From assembly GCA_029207755.1 (NCBI GenBank), contig JARCOQ010000008.1, positions 27,889,021-27,953,020 on the forward strand: 64,000 nt of DNA, read 5' to 3'. A model generated the notes under the pieces. It was not told the origin of the DNA and did no database searches. It saw only the letters and a program-made list of their open reading frames with translations. This DNA is from Chamaea fasciata (Eukaryota; Chordata; Aves; Passeriformes; Sylviidae). A program made the position numbers and the translations under genes. Positions 25,105-36,719 of the stretch are shown here, piece by piece; within the stretch, counting starts at the first letter, position 1, and each line of letters begins with the position of its first letter.

Positions 25105-28100
25105 TATTAGAAATTTGTATTTAAAACACCTGAAGCACTTGATATTTCAAATGGTGATTCAATCAAAATATCTACACTAGAGAGGACAGCAAGACAAGTT
25201 TGGAGAAAGAGCAACAGGAAAAATGTGACATTTTCAGTATGATCAGAAGTCATTGAAATGCAAACATGAAAAAAATCAATTCTGTTCTTAAATGGATTTA
25301 AAAAAAAACCCCCACAAACAAACAGAATCACAAAACACCCTGCTTTGTTGAAGATGAAAGCAGGTCTCTGCAAACATAACTGATTTTCATTGAAGTATTG
25401 TCTCTGAGAAACCTGCATGTAAATTTTTTTTAAGGTGCTCATGAAACACACATTGTCTCTTTTATTGGGAACACAGTCCAGGTGGTGTTCTTACTGCACA
25501 TTTTCTGTATATGACTGAGTTTTATGTAAATGCTGCCTAGAATTCAGAGATCTAAATTTGTAACACTGATGTGAGAAAAGCAGATGCAGTTATTTAAATT
25601 TTATAGTTAACAAAAAATTTAATTATTTCCCCCCATGGTTATATTGAAATCTATGATGAATCTGCACAGAAAGTCAATCTCTTGAGTCACAGTCCTATGT
25701 CTTAATGACTGAGCAATTTCTTGATGTTTAAAAAAAACCAATAAAATAAATTCAAAAAGACAATTAAAAATTAATTAACATCATGAAATAATAACACAGG
25801 TTTGAAAAGTGTCTAGAAAGTGATAAAATAAATCCAATCTAAACATACACAAATCACATGTAAACAGGATTTCACATCTAAGTAGGATTTCACATCTGAA
25901 AGTCACATTAAACTTCATCACCTGCATTTCTCCTTTTCCACCAGATTGTTCCAAACACAGCAGATCCAAGAGTTGATTGACCTCCCTGTCAAATCCTTTG
26001 CCAGTCCACTGTTTACTTAAAAGCCCTTTTAATCCTAAGACAAAGAGAAGAAACTAATTCAATAACGTGAATTTTTCTTTTCAAACTTTCAAAGAAACAA
26101 GCTGCAAATCAACAAATCAAATCTGATTCTATGTGTAAAGGAGTGTGAGAGCTGAAGACCATCAGCCATCTTTGAGTGTCATGCATAATCTTATCAAATA
26201 ATATCTGGTGCTTCAACCATGACAGAGAAGTATTACCCAGTGATTTTGTATGTCCTAGTCCGTGTTTATATCACTGACAGTCAAATTACCAATGTACTTT
26301 CAGTGTCTTATCAGTAAGTCATTGTAAGGTGCTAAGAAGAATTCAAAGCACCACACAAGTGCTGAGTGTTGTTAACACTCTTTTCATATTTGTCATAATA
26401 AAATTTATTTATTTATAACTGGAATTGTTTGATGTCTTATCTGCACAACACAGTTTAGCTGTGAGTGCATGTGCATCCAATCCATAAGACAAAAGAGCTT
26501 TTTAGGTTTGCAGTAACTAAAAAGCACCCTTGTGTTCCCCCCACAACACACACAGACTCTCCCTATGCAAGAAGACAGTAACATGTGCTAAAATGTTTGT
26601 ATCAGACAAATCCCAGAGCCTAAGGGCTCTGCAGGGAGTTGGAGGGAAGAGGAAGGCAGGCAGGCAGGATGTGTTTGCCTCCTGAAGAACTGCAGATTCA
26701 AGTAACTTTTCCATCTTCAAATCATTGTCCATAAGCATATTCATACACTGGGCAACTCAGCACTCACATGTACTTACAGGATCTGGACTACACAGAAATG
26801 ACACCTCTGTGGCACCATGTGCACCACTTTAGAAAAACAATGACAGTTAAACACTTCAGGAAAGAGACAGGAAGGACTCCAAATGGAGCCAGTGGGTGCC
26901 CCAAGGCTGCATGAGCCCTGCAAAAGCAGGGAGCCAGGCTACACAAGAGAGCTCCCTCATAGAAGTGCTGTGGGTCTGACACAACCACTTGCCAGTCTCT
27001 GTGCAGACTACACAGCCATATGCACCTTTTGTCTACTGACAGGGAGTACCTTCAGTGTGCCTCACAGATGTGTCAACCCATGCAGGACAAAAGGCCAGGG
27101 CCTCTTCTGGGAAACCTGTTATAAGGACTGTGCTGGTCCTGGAGATCCCCCACCTCCAGCAGGCTGCCTTCACTGACAAAGCTCACACCAATGCACCTCA
27201 CACTGCCAACAGCTCTGAGCCACTGTGAAGCCAAGGGACTTCAGTGAGATGGCCAGATGTGGAAATGCTGTAATGCTTTCTTTGATGCTTTTATTCCTCA
27301 AAGTCTCTAAACGATTCCAAAGCCTGAGTTAAAACTAACAGTGGGATTCTAACTTTAAAAAAAAAAAAAAAAAAAAGTAGAGAAAAAAAGCAATTTTGTT
27401 TTTTCTTTGTGGAAAGAGAAAACATGTACAGGAGAGAGAAGAAAAGTTTCTAAATGACTGTGGCATACTGTGATTCTAGAGCAAAATAAAGCATCCTTTG
27501 ATGGAGATCTGTGCCTCTTCAGACGAGCCAGCATTCTACAGCTGCTATGATCAGACCACCATGGCAGCTTCCCAGGAATCCACAATGTGATACCAGCATT
27601 AGGCACATTATACTTAATTCCATACTACAAGGAATCCCTCCTCTCAATTCTGTAGGCAAAAGGGTGGCAAAGCTGTTCATCTGGTCCAGAAATTTATCTG
27701 ACTGGTACTGTATAATAAGTAGTCAGCACAAGTGCAAAAAATGGGAATTGGACATTTTTGCCTTGCATTCCCTCTTTTAACTGTCCTTGTCCTCAAAGGA
27801 CTGAGGCTGCTCACAAGCAGTTTTGACCAACAATAACATCCAGAACATAAAAGACATGGCAAGCATCATCCCAGGCATGATAGAGTACAAAGGGGTTTCC
27901 TGGAGCTCCCTGCTAGGCTAGAGACAGAAACATTAATTGTGACACCTCATTAAAGAATGAATAACACAGAACAAATTATACACATACTCAGCCTCATCAT
28001 CTGAAGGCATCAAGACAAAATGACAAACTAATTTCATGAATTCTTGGAAAGAGTTCATTCCAATTACTTGGATATCAAAATAGAGTCAGCTCCTGGATAA

Positions 28101-31100
28101 CTAAACAGCTCTCTATCAGATGAGCAGACCTGCAACAGCCAGGGTCAGCAGGTCACTCTAAGTAAAACTTTCGTGCTCTGGATTAGTGAGCCTTAGCACT
28201 GTGGCAGATGTGACACAGGACTCTCTGACTGTGGCAGCAAAGGCACCCTGCCAGTGGATCCCTCAATAACCAACCTGCACAGGGAAACAGAAAGAAGTAA
28301 AAGCCCATCAGGCTGGAAGTGACAAACAACAGCTTTAAAAGACAAGTTGCCACATGCAGAGTCCTCACTACACAGAAGAAAATAAATCTAGGAAACAGAA
28401 AGACGTATTAATACCTTAACCTGCAATGAAAATGAATAGAAGGAAAAAAAAACCCCACAAAGCAACATGGCACTGCCATCTCCACATAACTGGAGAGTTA
28501 TTCAACCACAATGGGAAACTTCTGTCTTTTTATTTTCACAGGGAGTGTAAAAGGAGGCTCAGTGATCAGTCCCATACGTGTTTACAAACCTTTGTAGCGA
28601 GCTGTGAATAATTGCACAAGCTGTTTGCAAAATTTTGCGACTAACAGCAGCAGCTTTGTGGCAGCACTTCCTACAGCAGGATTGGTGGTAGAGGAAAGCT
28701 TATAAACAAGTTCATCCAAAACAGAGTGAAGAGTCTCTTCTTCAACTTGAAGCAAGACAGAACTTTTAAAAGAATAAAGAAAAAAAAAAGAGGGGTGGGA
28801 CAGAACAGAAGTGTTAATTGAAAAACATGAGCTTTTTAACAGTGACTTATTTTTAGCTATGTCAGGCTATATACAGCAAACCAAGATGCCCAGCTAGCTG
28901 GACCAGGAATCTGATCCAGGCAGTATTACTGTTTCAATCAACCATTACCACTCCCTCAATTTAAGAAGATTAAAACCCCAGCTTTTTAATGTTTTCAATT
29001 TCTACAACAAAGACTAGGGGGAAAAAACCCCAAGCAATAAAACACAACAATGCTTGTGTAAGAAAAGATTTTATTTTACCAAGCAGTAACGAACTACCAT
29101 TCATATTGATTATTAAGAAAAATAATAATATGAAAACAACTAACCTATTGATCCTCAGAATATTGTGTAACACAGACATCATTGTAATTGCTGTTTCAAC
29201 ATCATCTGTTATTAACAACTGCAGGAAGCGATCATTTTGTAGTACTGCAAAGAAAACCAAAAACAAGCAAACAAGAAATCATGCAATCAGAACCAGACTT
29301 GGAAATACCATAAACCAAATAAACTTCATCATAAGCCATAGCAAGTAAAAGCAGACACTGTTTCTGGAACAAAGTCCTTAATTTATAATTTTTACACTGA
29401 AACTTACTGAGATAACTAAACTACTTTAACCTCCAAAAAACATGCTGAATCCTGTTTTTCCTGCCTTTGGACATCCCTCAGGCACTGATATTGCAAGGGA
29501 ACGAAAGCTTTAAGCCCCTTTATGTTACAATAGTACCTTTTCCTTACAACAACAGTGGAAATAACACTGGAGCAACAATATCCAAAAAAGTTAAGGACCT
29601 CAACCTTGACAATTTGTTACCCCAGGTTATTTAATGCAAGTCCACTGATCTCATTAAAGCAGAATCTTTTCTATCCCAGTGTACCACTGGCTACGTATTC
29701 AGTCATTTTTCTGACCATCTATGGTTTTAGTGACACATCTTATGATCCTTAGGTTTTTGTCCAATACTAGAAACAAAACCAATTCTGCTTTTCAGAATCA
29801 GCGTGAGTAACATCACTTAAATGATGTTTAAATGAAAGCTTATTTTGGTCAGAAATATATAGTGAAATTTGTTAGATATTTGTAAAATTTCCTGTCATGG
29901 AAGAAACTTTATAAATCTGACTCCATTTCTATCTATTCATCAGGGCTAGCAAGGTACTCTGGTCAAATTTCTGTGTATTTTAATCACACAGAGGAAAAGA
30001 TCAATTGTCTCTTATTGGAAAAAAAAACCCTGATTTTTAAAAGGTATAGACTAGTAAAGAGAAATTACAGGATGACACTTCAAATATTTATCTCTGAATG
30101 TCTAGAAGGGGGAACACTTGGATATTCCCCTTTAGTGGATGTTTACCATTTTAGATATTGCAGTTGAGCCGGCTACTTAAAGAGACTGATTTAGCACATA
30201 CTCCTGTTTAGAAGACTAGGTGCAGATTAGCTGAAGAGTGAATTTTGATACTTGTAGTTGCCATAAATAAATGTTCAGGTGCTCTGTGGGTTGACATTTC
30301 CCTTACCACAGGCTGCTAGTTGAATATGCCCACCGAACAGCCAGCAGATGGCATCAGTTACTATTCGGAACCAGTGTAAAAAGTCTTGTTTTTCTTTATC
30401 CTAAACGAAAGAGAAGTAGGTAAAAATATGTGTATGGTCTTCACTAAGGACTTCATCTCGATGTCATGGGAAGGTTTGTATGCCTCAGGAATTTGGAGAA
30501 CAAATCCCACCAAATTTCTAAATGAGGTTTGTGAAACTGTAGGAACTTGTAAAAAAAAACCAAAAACAAAACCAAAAAACCCTAGCTTGTGAAACCTTTG
30601 AGGTCAGAGATCAATCAAGAAGATCAGAACATACTAAAAAAATTAAAACTTCCAACTGGGAAAAAAAAATCACAACAAGGAGAGAGCAGTTTGTTTACTC
30701 CTTAAAAATATTTGATAGCAGAAAAGGGATAAGACATACAATAGCTCAGCAAATATGCATCACAGATTTAATGCACTAAATGGCAAATATATTACTTTAA
30801 GTAAGAGGGGGAAAATAAAAAAGGTACAAAGTGGCCAAGGACACAGTCAAAATGAAAAAGGTTCCTGATAACTGGTATGGTGAAGCTTCAGAAGCACCTC
30901 CTAGTTGGAGGTCTGGGAACAAACACCAAACCAGTATAAAGCTGAAATTTGATCTGTTTGCCAAACAGACTACATCATGTGCTTGCCTGTGATAGCACTG
31001 GACTGGAAAAAAACATAGAATCAATCATAGAATGGTAGGGTTGGAAAGGACCTAAAGTCCATCTTGTTCCAGCCCCACTGCCATGGGCTGGGACACCTTC

Positions 31101-34100
31101 CAGAAAACCACATTTCTCAGAGCTTCATGGAGCCTGGCCTTGAATGCTTCCACAGATGGAGCATCCACAGCTTCTCTAGGCAGCCTGTCCCAGTATTTTA
31201 CCACCCTGACAGAACAGAATTTCTTCCCAATACCTAATTTAAACCTCCCTCTTTCAGTGTAAAGCCATCACCCCTTATCCTATCACTACATGCCCTTGTA
31301 AAAAGTCCTTCTTCAGCTTTCTTGTAGCCCCTTTAGGTACTGGGAGGTGATACAAGTTCTCCTCAGAGACTTTTCTTCATGCTGAACAACCCCATCTCTC
31401 CCAGCCTTTCTTTACAGCAGAGGTGCTCCAGTGCCCCCCTATGACCAGTAGGAATTCAGGTTTTAACATGTGAATGCGCATAGAGATGCACATTCCAGTC
31501 TGTATTCCAAGTGTGAGCCACAGACTACTAGAAATCTGGAATCTGGGTGTGTGGAACAGCAAAAAGGGTTTTTGACAGTACCGCACCACTGACAAATGTT
31601 ACAAAGCACATGATCATATATCCCACATTAACTGAGCCTGAACAAATGAAACCCTAGGAAGACTATTCCTAGATCCCTGCTGGAGCCGCAGCCCTCAGTC
31701 AAGGTTTAACTTTGTATTTGGTCCATACTGACAAGGAAAGATACAAAATAACAGTAATATGTAAAACTGTAATATTAACTGCTCTGTTTTGGCAACATGT
31801 TGGTTTCTGAAAAATATTTGACTACTTCCCTTGACTTCAAAAACTTGCACAAAAAGCAAAAGAGAGCAGAATAAACTTCAAATCTCTACTGATAGAGTGG
31901 GATTTCCAAAATATCCCTCAGCATGCATCAAGTCTGGGTGCCCAGTCACCTTTGAGACCACGAAGTTTAAAAGCCAAAGTACTAATTATAAGTAGACTGC
32001 ATTTACATTCAAAAGAAATCTTTGCCCACAAGCTTGAGTCAAGTAGCATGTAGGCTGAGACATAATAAGAAAGTACTGGGGAAATTACATATTGTGGATA
32101 AGAGTCTCCTGGGATGTCATTTAAGAAGCTTCCTTCTTAAGCACTAAATGCACTTCTCAAGTACTGGACTAACAGAAACTATGTTATTGCACTGATGCTT
32201 TCTGAAAATTGATTGTCTGTGGTGTCTAACACAATACTTTGCAGGAAAACTTTGGCTAAGTTTTTGACAAGAAGCCAGTGAGCCAAGAAATGAGACAGTA
32301 TAGAGAAATGGGGATATTAAAAGAAACTGTCAGAATCCATGAAGTTGGTTATTTAAATTACTCGTGGGTTTTTGTTTGTTAGGGGTATTTTTCCTTCTGA
32401 TTCTAGAACTCAGAATACTCCAGAAACATGAGGCAATCTTGCTGAGAAAAACCCTTCTTTACTGCAAAAAAAGAAATGTAAGAAAGTGTTTAAATCTATA
32501 AATTCATGAAGTCTGCCTTTGGCATTCTCCATGTGAAAGTTCAGAAGCAGTGAGCATTCTTGGAAATTTTGCCAATTATGCAGCAGAAATTGAATAACAA
32601 AACAAACTTCAACAAATCTTATTTAAAATCTTAAAACTTCCTAAACAATTTTTTGTAAAGCTGAATAAAATTAGTGAGACTTAATTCATTACAAAGGTTG
32701 AACTAATGATATGCAAAGTTAAGACACCATGACTGGGATGCTGTCTTTTGTAGGGCTTTTTTTTCCCCCTCTTATACCACTCTAATTCTTCAACCCTTCC
32801 TATAATTGCACTTCTTCCCTCTACCTTTAAAACAGGTGAAAAGTAGTAGCCAAACTATTAAACAGGCCTATGGTAACAGAGTGGCTTTGCACAAGTCACA
32901 GACCAAATGCTGCACGATGACAGATTTCAGCTTCAGAGCTCAGAGGCATAAGAAAAACTACTGCAATTTCTGGGAAAAAAATTTTCATAATACCATGTCC
33001 CTAGAATAATATCCTACTTATCTAGTACATGTCTTCAGAAAGTTTGCAGGTGTTCTGTGCTCTTTTAACTATGAAACTTAAATACCTTGATTGCTCGGAT
33101 AAATCGTGCTTGCAAGCGTTTTCCCAAAACCAGCAGGGTGTCTATAGCTGAAGGAAGAAACTTCTTGTAAAATTCCTCAGGATCTTCTTTCACCTCTAGC
33201 CCTACACAACAATGACTGAAATGGAGTTTAAAAAAAAAAAAAAAAAAAAAGAAAGAAAAAAGGGAAAAAAATCAACCTGAATAGTCAAAGGCCTGTTTGA
33301 ACAACTCTGAATGAATGTCACGTCATCAGAGAAATGCTTCAGTGGCATGGGACAATTCCCCCTGAACAACAGCTCACTGCTGTGACTGGCTCCAAGGTGG
33401 CTGCCTCCAAGGAAGAGCAACCACTTGCAGGTTGGAGACCATTTTACTACTTATTATGGCATTTCTCAGTCAAAAACATCCAAGGCACTTTCTCCTTTAG
33501 CTTCATCGAATCTGTTCAGGCTCGTTCCATATTGTAGGGAAGGGCTCTGATGGTCAAAAAGAAGAAAAAAAAGGCAAAACAGAAAGGTAGAAAAAAAACC
33601 TAATCAAGGAAGCTCAATGATGAAGGGGGTGCACATCAGGCAGTGAAAATATGTATAAAAAATATACCACAAAACCTTCAGTGAGCCTGTCTACAACTAT
33701 TCTTAAACTGAGGAAGGCATGTGGGCTAGAAATCAGTTCCCCAGATCTCAGCTCTCCTATTTTACTCAGCGCAACACATTGGTTGTTTCTGGAAGACTTT
33801 TTACAAGAAAATGCATGTTTTACAACTGCTGAGTTGTTACAGTTCTGCACTCGGTGCTGATACCAGTGCAACAAAAGAGTCTTCCTGACTTCTTATGAAT
33901 TTTGCTTTCTGATATTTTATCTAGGCTATGTTAGCTTTTCAGGAATGCACACACGTAAATCTCTGTCTACCAAAGCCCTTGGAAAACAAATTCTAGGCAT
34001 GAAGCTGAGATTTATCTAGCTACAAAAGGACATTTTTACAGCTAAAATAAATTTCAGTATTCTCTGCAACTGAACAGCTTATAGGGGATGATTTAAGCAT

Positions 34101-35920
34101 CACACTACTCTGGTGATAACTCTTGCATCCCTTACTGAAATTCCTCCCATTAAAAATTCATACTGCAGCTATGGCATAAATAAGAGATGGTCACATAATT
34201 ACTTCATGCCTTAGAATTTTACTCCCTAGTTAAGCCAAAATTAAGTGCAACTTGAGGAAAATTTAAAATGTATTATTTTTCCTGACATTTAAAATTGAGA
34301 TGGGATCACTGGGGGTTTGAGCTTAAAGTTTTCTTATTTACAGTGCCACTCTCACAATATCACTACATCAAGTTATCTAGTCTGTATGAACTATGTTATC
34401 TATTATATTTAAAAATGTAAATAGATACTTAAAATGAGTATATTAAATAAATATTTAAATACAGTCAAGCCAAGCAGTGAGTCAATCAGGCTGAAGATCT
34501 ATGCAAGAGAAATCTACAAAACAAAACAACAATTTTTAAATAACTACAATTCAAAATTATATAATTACTGGGTAAGAACTGTTGCACTAGTGAGTACTCT
34601 CCACAAAAAAGGTAATGCCAACACAAACCCTGTTCCCACCACAGAGTTCCCCCAGCTCAATGAAGCACAATGCAAATGAATTAAACAGGACCAATTAGGC
34701 TATGCCTGACCCCTCTGCTCTTGACTGCTCCCTGCACTTTAACCCTGGCCTTTCCTGAACAACAAGCCTTGTTCTGGATGGGAGCCAATGTATTACAGCT
34801 TGAAAAGAGAAAGAGCAAGATGAAAGAACAGAAAGAAAACTGGAAGAAAACTTCTTAGCTTTCTTACCTTAGTATCTCTGCTAGCTGGGCAGCAGTAGCC
34901 CAGGCTCCATGCAGCTGAGAGTGGTCTCTCTTAAGGACCAGCAAGCAGTACTGAGTAAGACCATAATCGTATAGATCTTGCTTAATTTTATTTGATTCTT
35001 CACATCCTAAGGAAGGACTACTTAAAATTCCTGTGGGAAGAAAGCAAGACAGAGACAAAAGAGGAACATTAGCTTCTCATGTGCAAGGTTTTTTTTCTTT
35101 TTCTAAAATGTAAGAAGAGTATATGTACACAGAGCCAGAATCCAGGATTAAAGTAATTGTAAAAGTGCTAACAACAGCATTAAATATTTTGTCAGCAGTT
35201 TTTGCTGTTACAGCTACAACTCATTTGTAAGATTATATGACAATTGGGAAGGATAGCTAAACTTAGGTTTCCATTTTCTCTCTACATATTTAGTAGCAAA
35301 ACATACATTACCTGGGATATGAACCATTTGTATGAATTTCCTAGGCTGGATAAAACCACAACCACTGGGAAACATATAGCTTCCTTATAATTACATCCCA
35401 ATTTAGAACAGGACCTGACTTGTTTCAACCATTCCTATGAGCAGTGCCTGTCTAGCAGAAGGAAAGACAGGGAAGTCACACAGGAGCTCATGATCTTGTT
35501 TCTATGTTAAGATTTAAAAACTGAATGCCAACCACCCTGGCCCTCTGCCCAAAAAGCACTGGGAGAAATTATTTGACCAAGTGTAAGATCTCTGCCTGTA
35601 TCAGCAGGGAAAGGGCCCACATTATCAGGGTGACAGCTGAAAGGCAGACAAAAATTCTGTCCATTTGCTCCTCAGCTCCTCCTCCTCATTTCTGACAAGT
35701 CAATTGCCACTTTCAGGAAAAGCTGCCGTCTCAACCTTCCTTACAGACTTTCAGAAAAACCTTCTGTACTAAAGGAGGCAGACGGGAGAAGGACTGGCCT
35801 TTTATTTGAGGAACGGCATTAATTACCCTTTAACTTCAGCAGCAGCAGGGGGATGTCCTGTTCTCTGCTCTCAGTGATCTGAGCAGCCAAGGCCAGGACC
35901 TGGGGGTCCGTGGCTGCCAT
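17370..35920 (-). CDS. IQCB1: IQCB1 / NPHP5 (IQ calmodulin-binding motif protein B1), full coding span, 13 exons
   Basis: Nephrocystin-5 acts at the centrosome and ciliary transition zone, binds calmodulin and CEP290, and helps deliver BBSome cargo; human loss causes Senior-Loken syndrome. I joined 13 exons by reading phase and GT/AG sites: 35827-35920, 34868-35030, 33086-33215, 30307-30400, 29145-29244, 28590-28762, 25922-26034, 24668-24777, 20387-20529, 19810-19958, 19223-19351, 18688-18844 and 17370-17599. The sum is 1785 nt, 594 codons plus stop (human 598), with every junction in phase. The N-terminal half is helical and repeat-like. IQ motifs are visible at about residues 298-308 (IQ, RG at 303-304, R308) and 391-401 (IQ, RG at 396-397, R401), with weaker ones near 321 and 420. 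Residues 326-373 look coiled-coil. The C-terminus keeps WWKKLG and LFIGG. The start is the first in-frame ATG in the CpG island. No canonical AATAAA was seen downstream; a CATAAA variant lies at 17074-17079. Identity is from remembered family sequence, not a search. Confidence 0.95.
18688..18844 (-). CDS. IQCB1: IQCB1 coding exon 12
   Basis: 157 bp encoding SKELHMQAQAKLAQFLLRSR, then LDQRAAQRREALLAQVNTDV. It matches the human SRELHAQAQERL and REALIAQISTNVEQLM segments. The acceptor is CTCCAG|GCTTCC and the donor ATGA|GTATGT, phase 1 out. Confidence 0.93.
19223..19351 (-). CDS. IQCB1: IQCB1 coding exon 11
   Basis: 129 bp, 43 codons: ACKFLEKRRRRRPLSPWKEP, then GLTDEQRLALQQKVDDYI. It carries a basic five-Arg run and matches the human CRKKKKLFAPWRG and LTDARRVEL segments. 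The acceptor is TACAAAG|GCTTGT and the donor CATCCG|GTCTGT, phase 0 out. Confidence 0.93.
19810..19958 (-). CDS. IQCB1: IQCB1 coding exon 10 (IQ motif)
   Basis: 149 bp encoding EMEEKSALTIQRFWRGYRAR, then HQQKQSLKEYKAAIIIQRA. The IQ core is I391-Q392, R396-G397 and R401, and a fourth weak motif starts near I420-Q421. The acceptor is TTTGTAG|GTCAGG and the donor AGCA|GTAAGT, phase 0 out. Confidence 0.94.
20387..20529 (-). CDS. IQCB1: IQCB1 coding exon 9 (coiled coil)
   Basis: 143 bp, charged and helical: AKREQELQHLTKQKEDEALK, then LQMQLQRQRAMRL and LALLEVVHA. It matches the human EEEDLKLQLQLQRQRAMRLS coiled coil. The acceptor is ATTGCAG|AGCTAA and the donor GCCA|GTATGA, phase 1 out. Confidence 0.94.
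23640..24585 (+). mobile_element. CR1 LINE fragment (reverse transcriptase part to 3' region), internally deleted
   Basis: Near 23720-23850 it reads like the CR1 RT stretch (the segment ending FSKAFDTVS in live copies). It then jumps near 23860 to the later NHMKFK / NQHRLGTN segment and the CR1 3' untranslated unit. It lies antisense within IQCB1 intron 8. Multiple stops and the gap show it is non-functional. Confidence 0.75.
24668..24777 (-). CDS. IQCB1: IQCB1 coding exon 8 (first IQ motif)
   Basis: 110 bp encoding KQHQAACVIQAAWRGFQTRK, then RLKKLPQAVIALQRSF. The IQ core is I298-Q299, R303-G304 and R308, with a weaker second motif at L321-Q322. The acceptor is ATTTCAG|AAGCAG and the donor TTCAG|GTAAAC, phase 2 out. 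Confidence 0.94.
25022..25101. repeat. (TA)40 microsatellite
   Basis: Eighty uninterrupted bases of alternating A and T in IQCB1 intron 7, 245-324 nt upstream of the exon 8 acceptor in transcript direction. A perfect tract of this length is likely to be polymorphic and able to extrude cruciforms. Confidence 0.97.
25922..26034 (-). CDS. IQCB1: IQCB1 coding exon 7
   Basis: 113 bp encoding GLKGLLSKQWTGKGFDREVN, then QLLDLLCLEQSGGKGEMQ. The acceptor is TCTTAG|GATTAA and the donor ATGCAG|GTGATG, phase 0 out. It is the last helical segment before the IQ region. Confidence 0.92.
27357..27376. repeat. Poly(A) tract
   Basis: About 20 consecutive A in IQCB1 intron 6 (poly-T in the transcript). No neighbouring LINE or SINE sequence was recognised. 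Confidence 0.85.
28590..28762 (-). CDS. IQCB1: IQCB1 coding exon 6
   Basis: 173 bp covering about residues 194-251. It includes VLDELVYKLSSTTNPAVGSA and ATKLLLL, matching the human DEVIFKLFSTPSPVIRS and ATKLLLLMA segments. The acceptor is TTTAAAAG|TTCTGT, with a weak pyrimidine tract, and the donor AAAG|GTTTGT, phase 1 out. Confidence 0.92.
29145..29244 (-). CDS. IQCB1: IQCB1 coding exon 5
   Basis: 100 bp encoding LQNDRFLQLLITDDVETAIT and then MMSVLHNILRIN. The acceptor is TTTGCAG|TACTAC and the donor AATAG|GTTAGT, phase 2 out. Confidence 0.93.
30307..30400 (-). CDS. IQCB1: IQCB1 coding exon 4
   Basis: 94 bp encoding DKEKQDFLHWFRIVTDAICW, then LFGGHIQLAAC. It matches the human FFQIVTDSLFWLLGGH segment. 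The acceptor is CGTTTAG|GATAAA and the donor TGTG|GTAAGG, phase 1 out. Confidence 0.93.
31022..31442 (-). mobile_element. CR1 LINE 3' end, reverse orientation
   Basis: It begins with ATCATAGAATGGTAGGGTTG, the complement of the CR1 3' end, and continues with the typical block: GGAAAGGACCT, then CTAGGCAGCCTGTCCCAGT, then the TTTCTTCCCAATACCTAA segment. It lies in IQCB1 intron 3, on the same strand as the gene. Confidence 0.9.
33086..33215 (-). CDS. IQCB1: IQCB1 coding exon 3
   Basis: 130 bp encoding HCCVGLEVKEDPEEFYKKFL and then VLGKRLQARFIRAIK. The acceptor is ATTTCAG|TCATTG and the donor AAG|GTATTT, phase 0 out. The acceptor is preceded on the coding strand by an uninterrupted run of 21 T (33230-33250), unusually pure for a polypyrimidine tract. 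Confidence 0.93.
33230..33250. repeat. A21 homopolymer next to an IQCB1 acceptor
   Basis: Twenty-one A on the plus strand, so 21 U in the IQCB1 transcript, ending 15 nt before exon 3. It probably serves as the polypyrimidine tract. Confidence 0.9.
34868..35030 (-). CDS. IQCB1: IQCB1 coding exon 2
   Basis: 163 bp between CCCACAG|GAATTT and CTAAG|GTAAGA. It includes KIKQDLYDYGLTQYCLLVLK, closely matching the human helical N-terminal segment. It enters in phase 1 and leaves in phase 2. Confidence 0.93.
35827..35920 (-). CDS. IQCB1: IQCB1 coding exon 1
   Basis: Residues 1-31, beginning MAATDPQVLALAAQITES and ending LLLLKLK, like the human N-terminus. The donor reads AAAGG|GTAATT and leaves phase 1. 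Start context is CCT ATG G (C at -3, G at +4), only moderate. An upstream ATG at 35949 overlaps this exon out of frame. Confidence 0.92.
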
Positions 35921-35949
35921 AGGGAACAGCCAGAGGCGCGCACCACCAT
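35836..35949 (-). promoter_or_regulatory. Overlapping upstream ORF in the IQCB1 leader
   Basis: An ATG 29 nt upstream of the IQCB1 start opens a 37-codon frame, out of phase with IQCB1, that closes at TGA (35836-35838) inside coding exon 1. Its context is TCG ATG G: weak at -3, G at +4. If the transcript starts upstream of 35949, ribosomes choosing this ATG would miss the IQCB1 start. Confidence 0.5.
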
Positions 35950-36710
35950 CGATTCCAGCCTCTTTCCTTTTTATGTTAGATGGCGGGGTCCTCACGCCCC
36001 TACTTCATCCCCGCTCCTGCACCACCAGCTGGAAGCCACGGGCCGCAGGACTCCCCTGAGAAAGGAAACAAACATGGAGGGAGCCCCACTCGCGCTCCCT
36101 CCTGAGGCCGCGGGCGGCCGGACCGGCTCTGCCGGCAGGGCGCACCTCCGGCCGGGCAGCCTGAGCGCGGCCTCACCTCACCCAGGGCCGGGGAAAGGGC
36201 AGAGGGAGCGGTGCCCTCTCCCACCGGCGTCACACCGGTGCCCCCGCTGTCCCCGGGAGCGGCGGCGCCGGTGCCGCGAAGCCCCCAGGCCGCGGGGCCC
36301 CTCGGGGCGCTCTGAGGGACCCACACGCACCCCCGGCCCCTCTCACCGCCGCGCGGGGGCTTCCCGACTGCGGGGCGAGGGAGGGGGAGTTGGAACGCCG
36401 ATCCCGCCGTCTCCAACGCGACGGTTCCCCCGCGCCCCCCTCCCCTCACAGCTGTGTGGTCGCGGCCCCTCTCCGCCAACCAGCGCTCTCCCCTGCGGGA
36501 GGAGGGTACATTTGCATATCCGCGTGCGGGCTGGCGCCTCCGACACCCCACTGGCGGGAATGTACAGAGCGACGCGCCCGCTGACCAATCCAGCTCGGGG
36601 GATGCGGGCTCTGCCCGTCGCGGCCTATCGGAACCCGCGTGGGCGGGTCCCGCCGGCCCGGGCGGCGTGAGGGATGCTCGGTGCGGGCGGCGGCGGCCCC
36701 GGGGCCCGCC

Positions 36711-36719
36711 ATGGTGTGA
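36711..36719 (+). promoter_or_regulatory. Minimal upstream ORF (Met-Val-stop) before EAF2
   Basis: ATG GTG TGA sits in an almost ideal Kozak context (CCCGCC ATG G) and is in the same frame as the EAF2 ATG at 36732, only 12 nt beyond its stop. The EAF2 ATG itself has GCG ATG A context, good at -3 only. Such a short ORF could lower EAF2 output or force leaky scanning. The transcription start is not known from sequence. Confidence 0.6.

Noticed and set aside
36000..36670. ORFs of 183 and 198 codons in the divergent promoter
   Set aside because: GC-driven open frames on opposite strands with no recognised domain.
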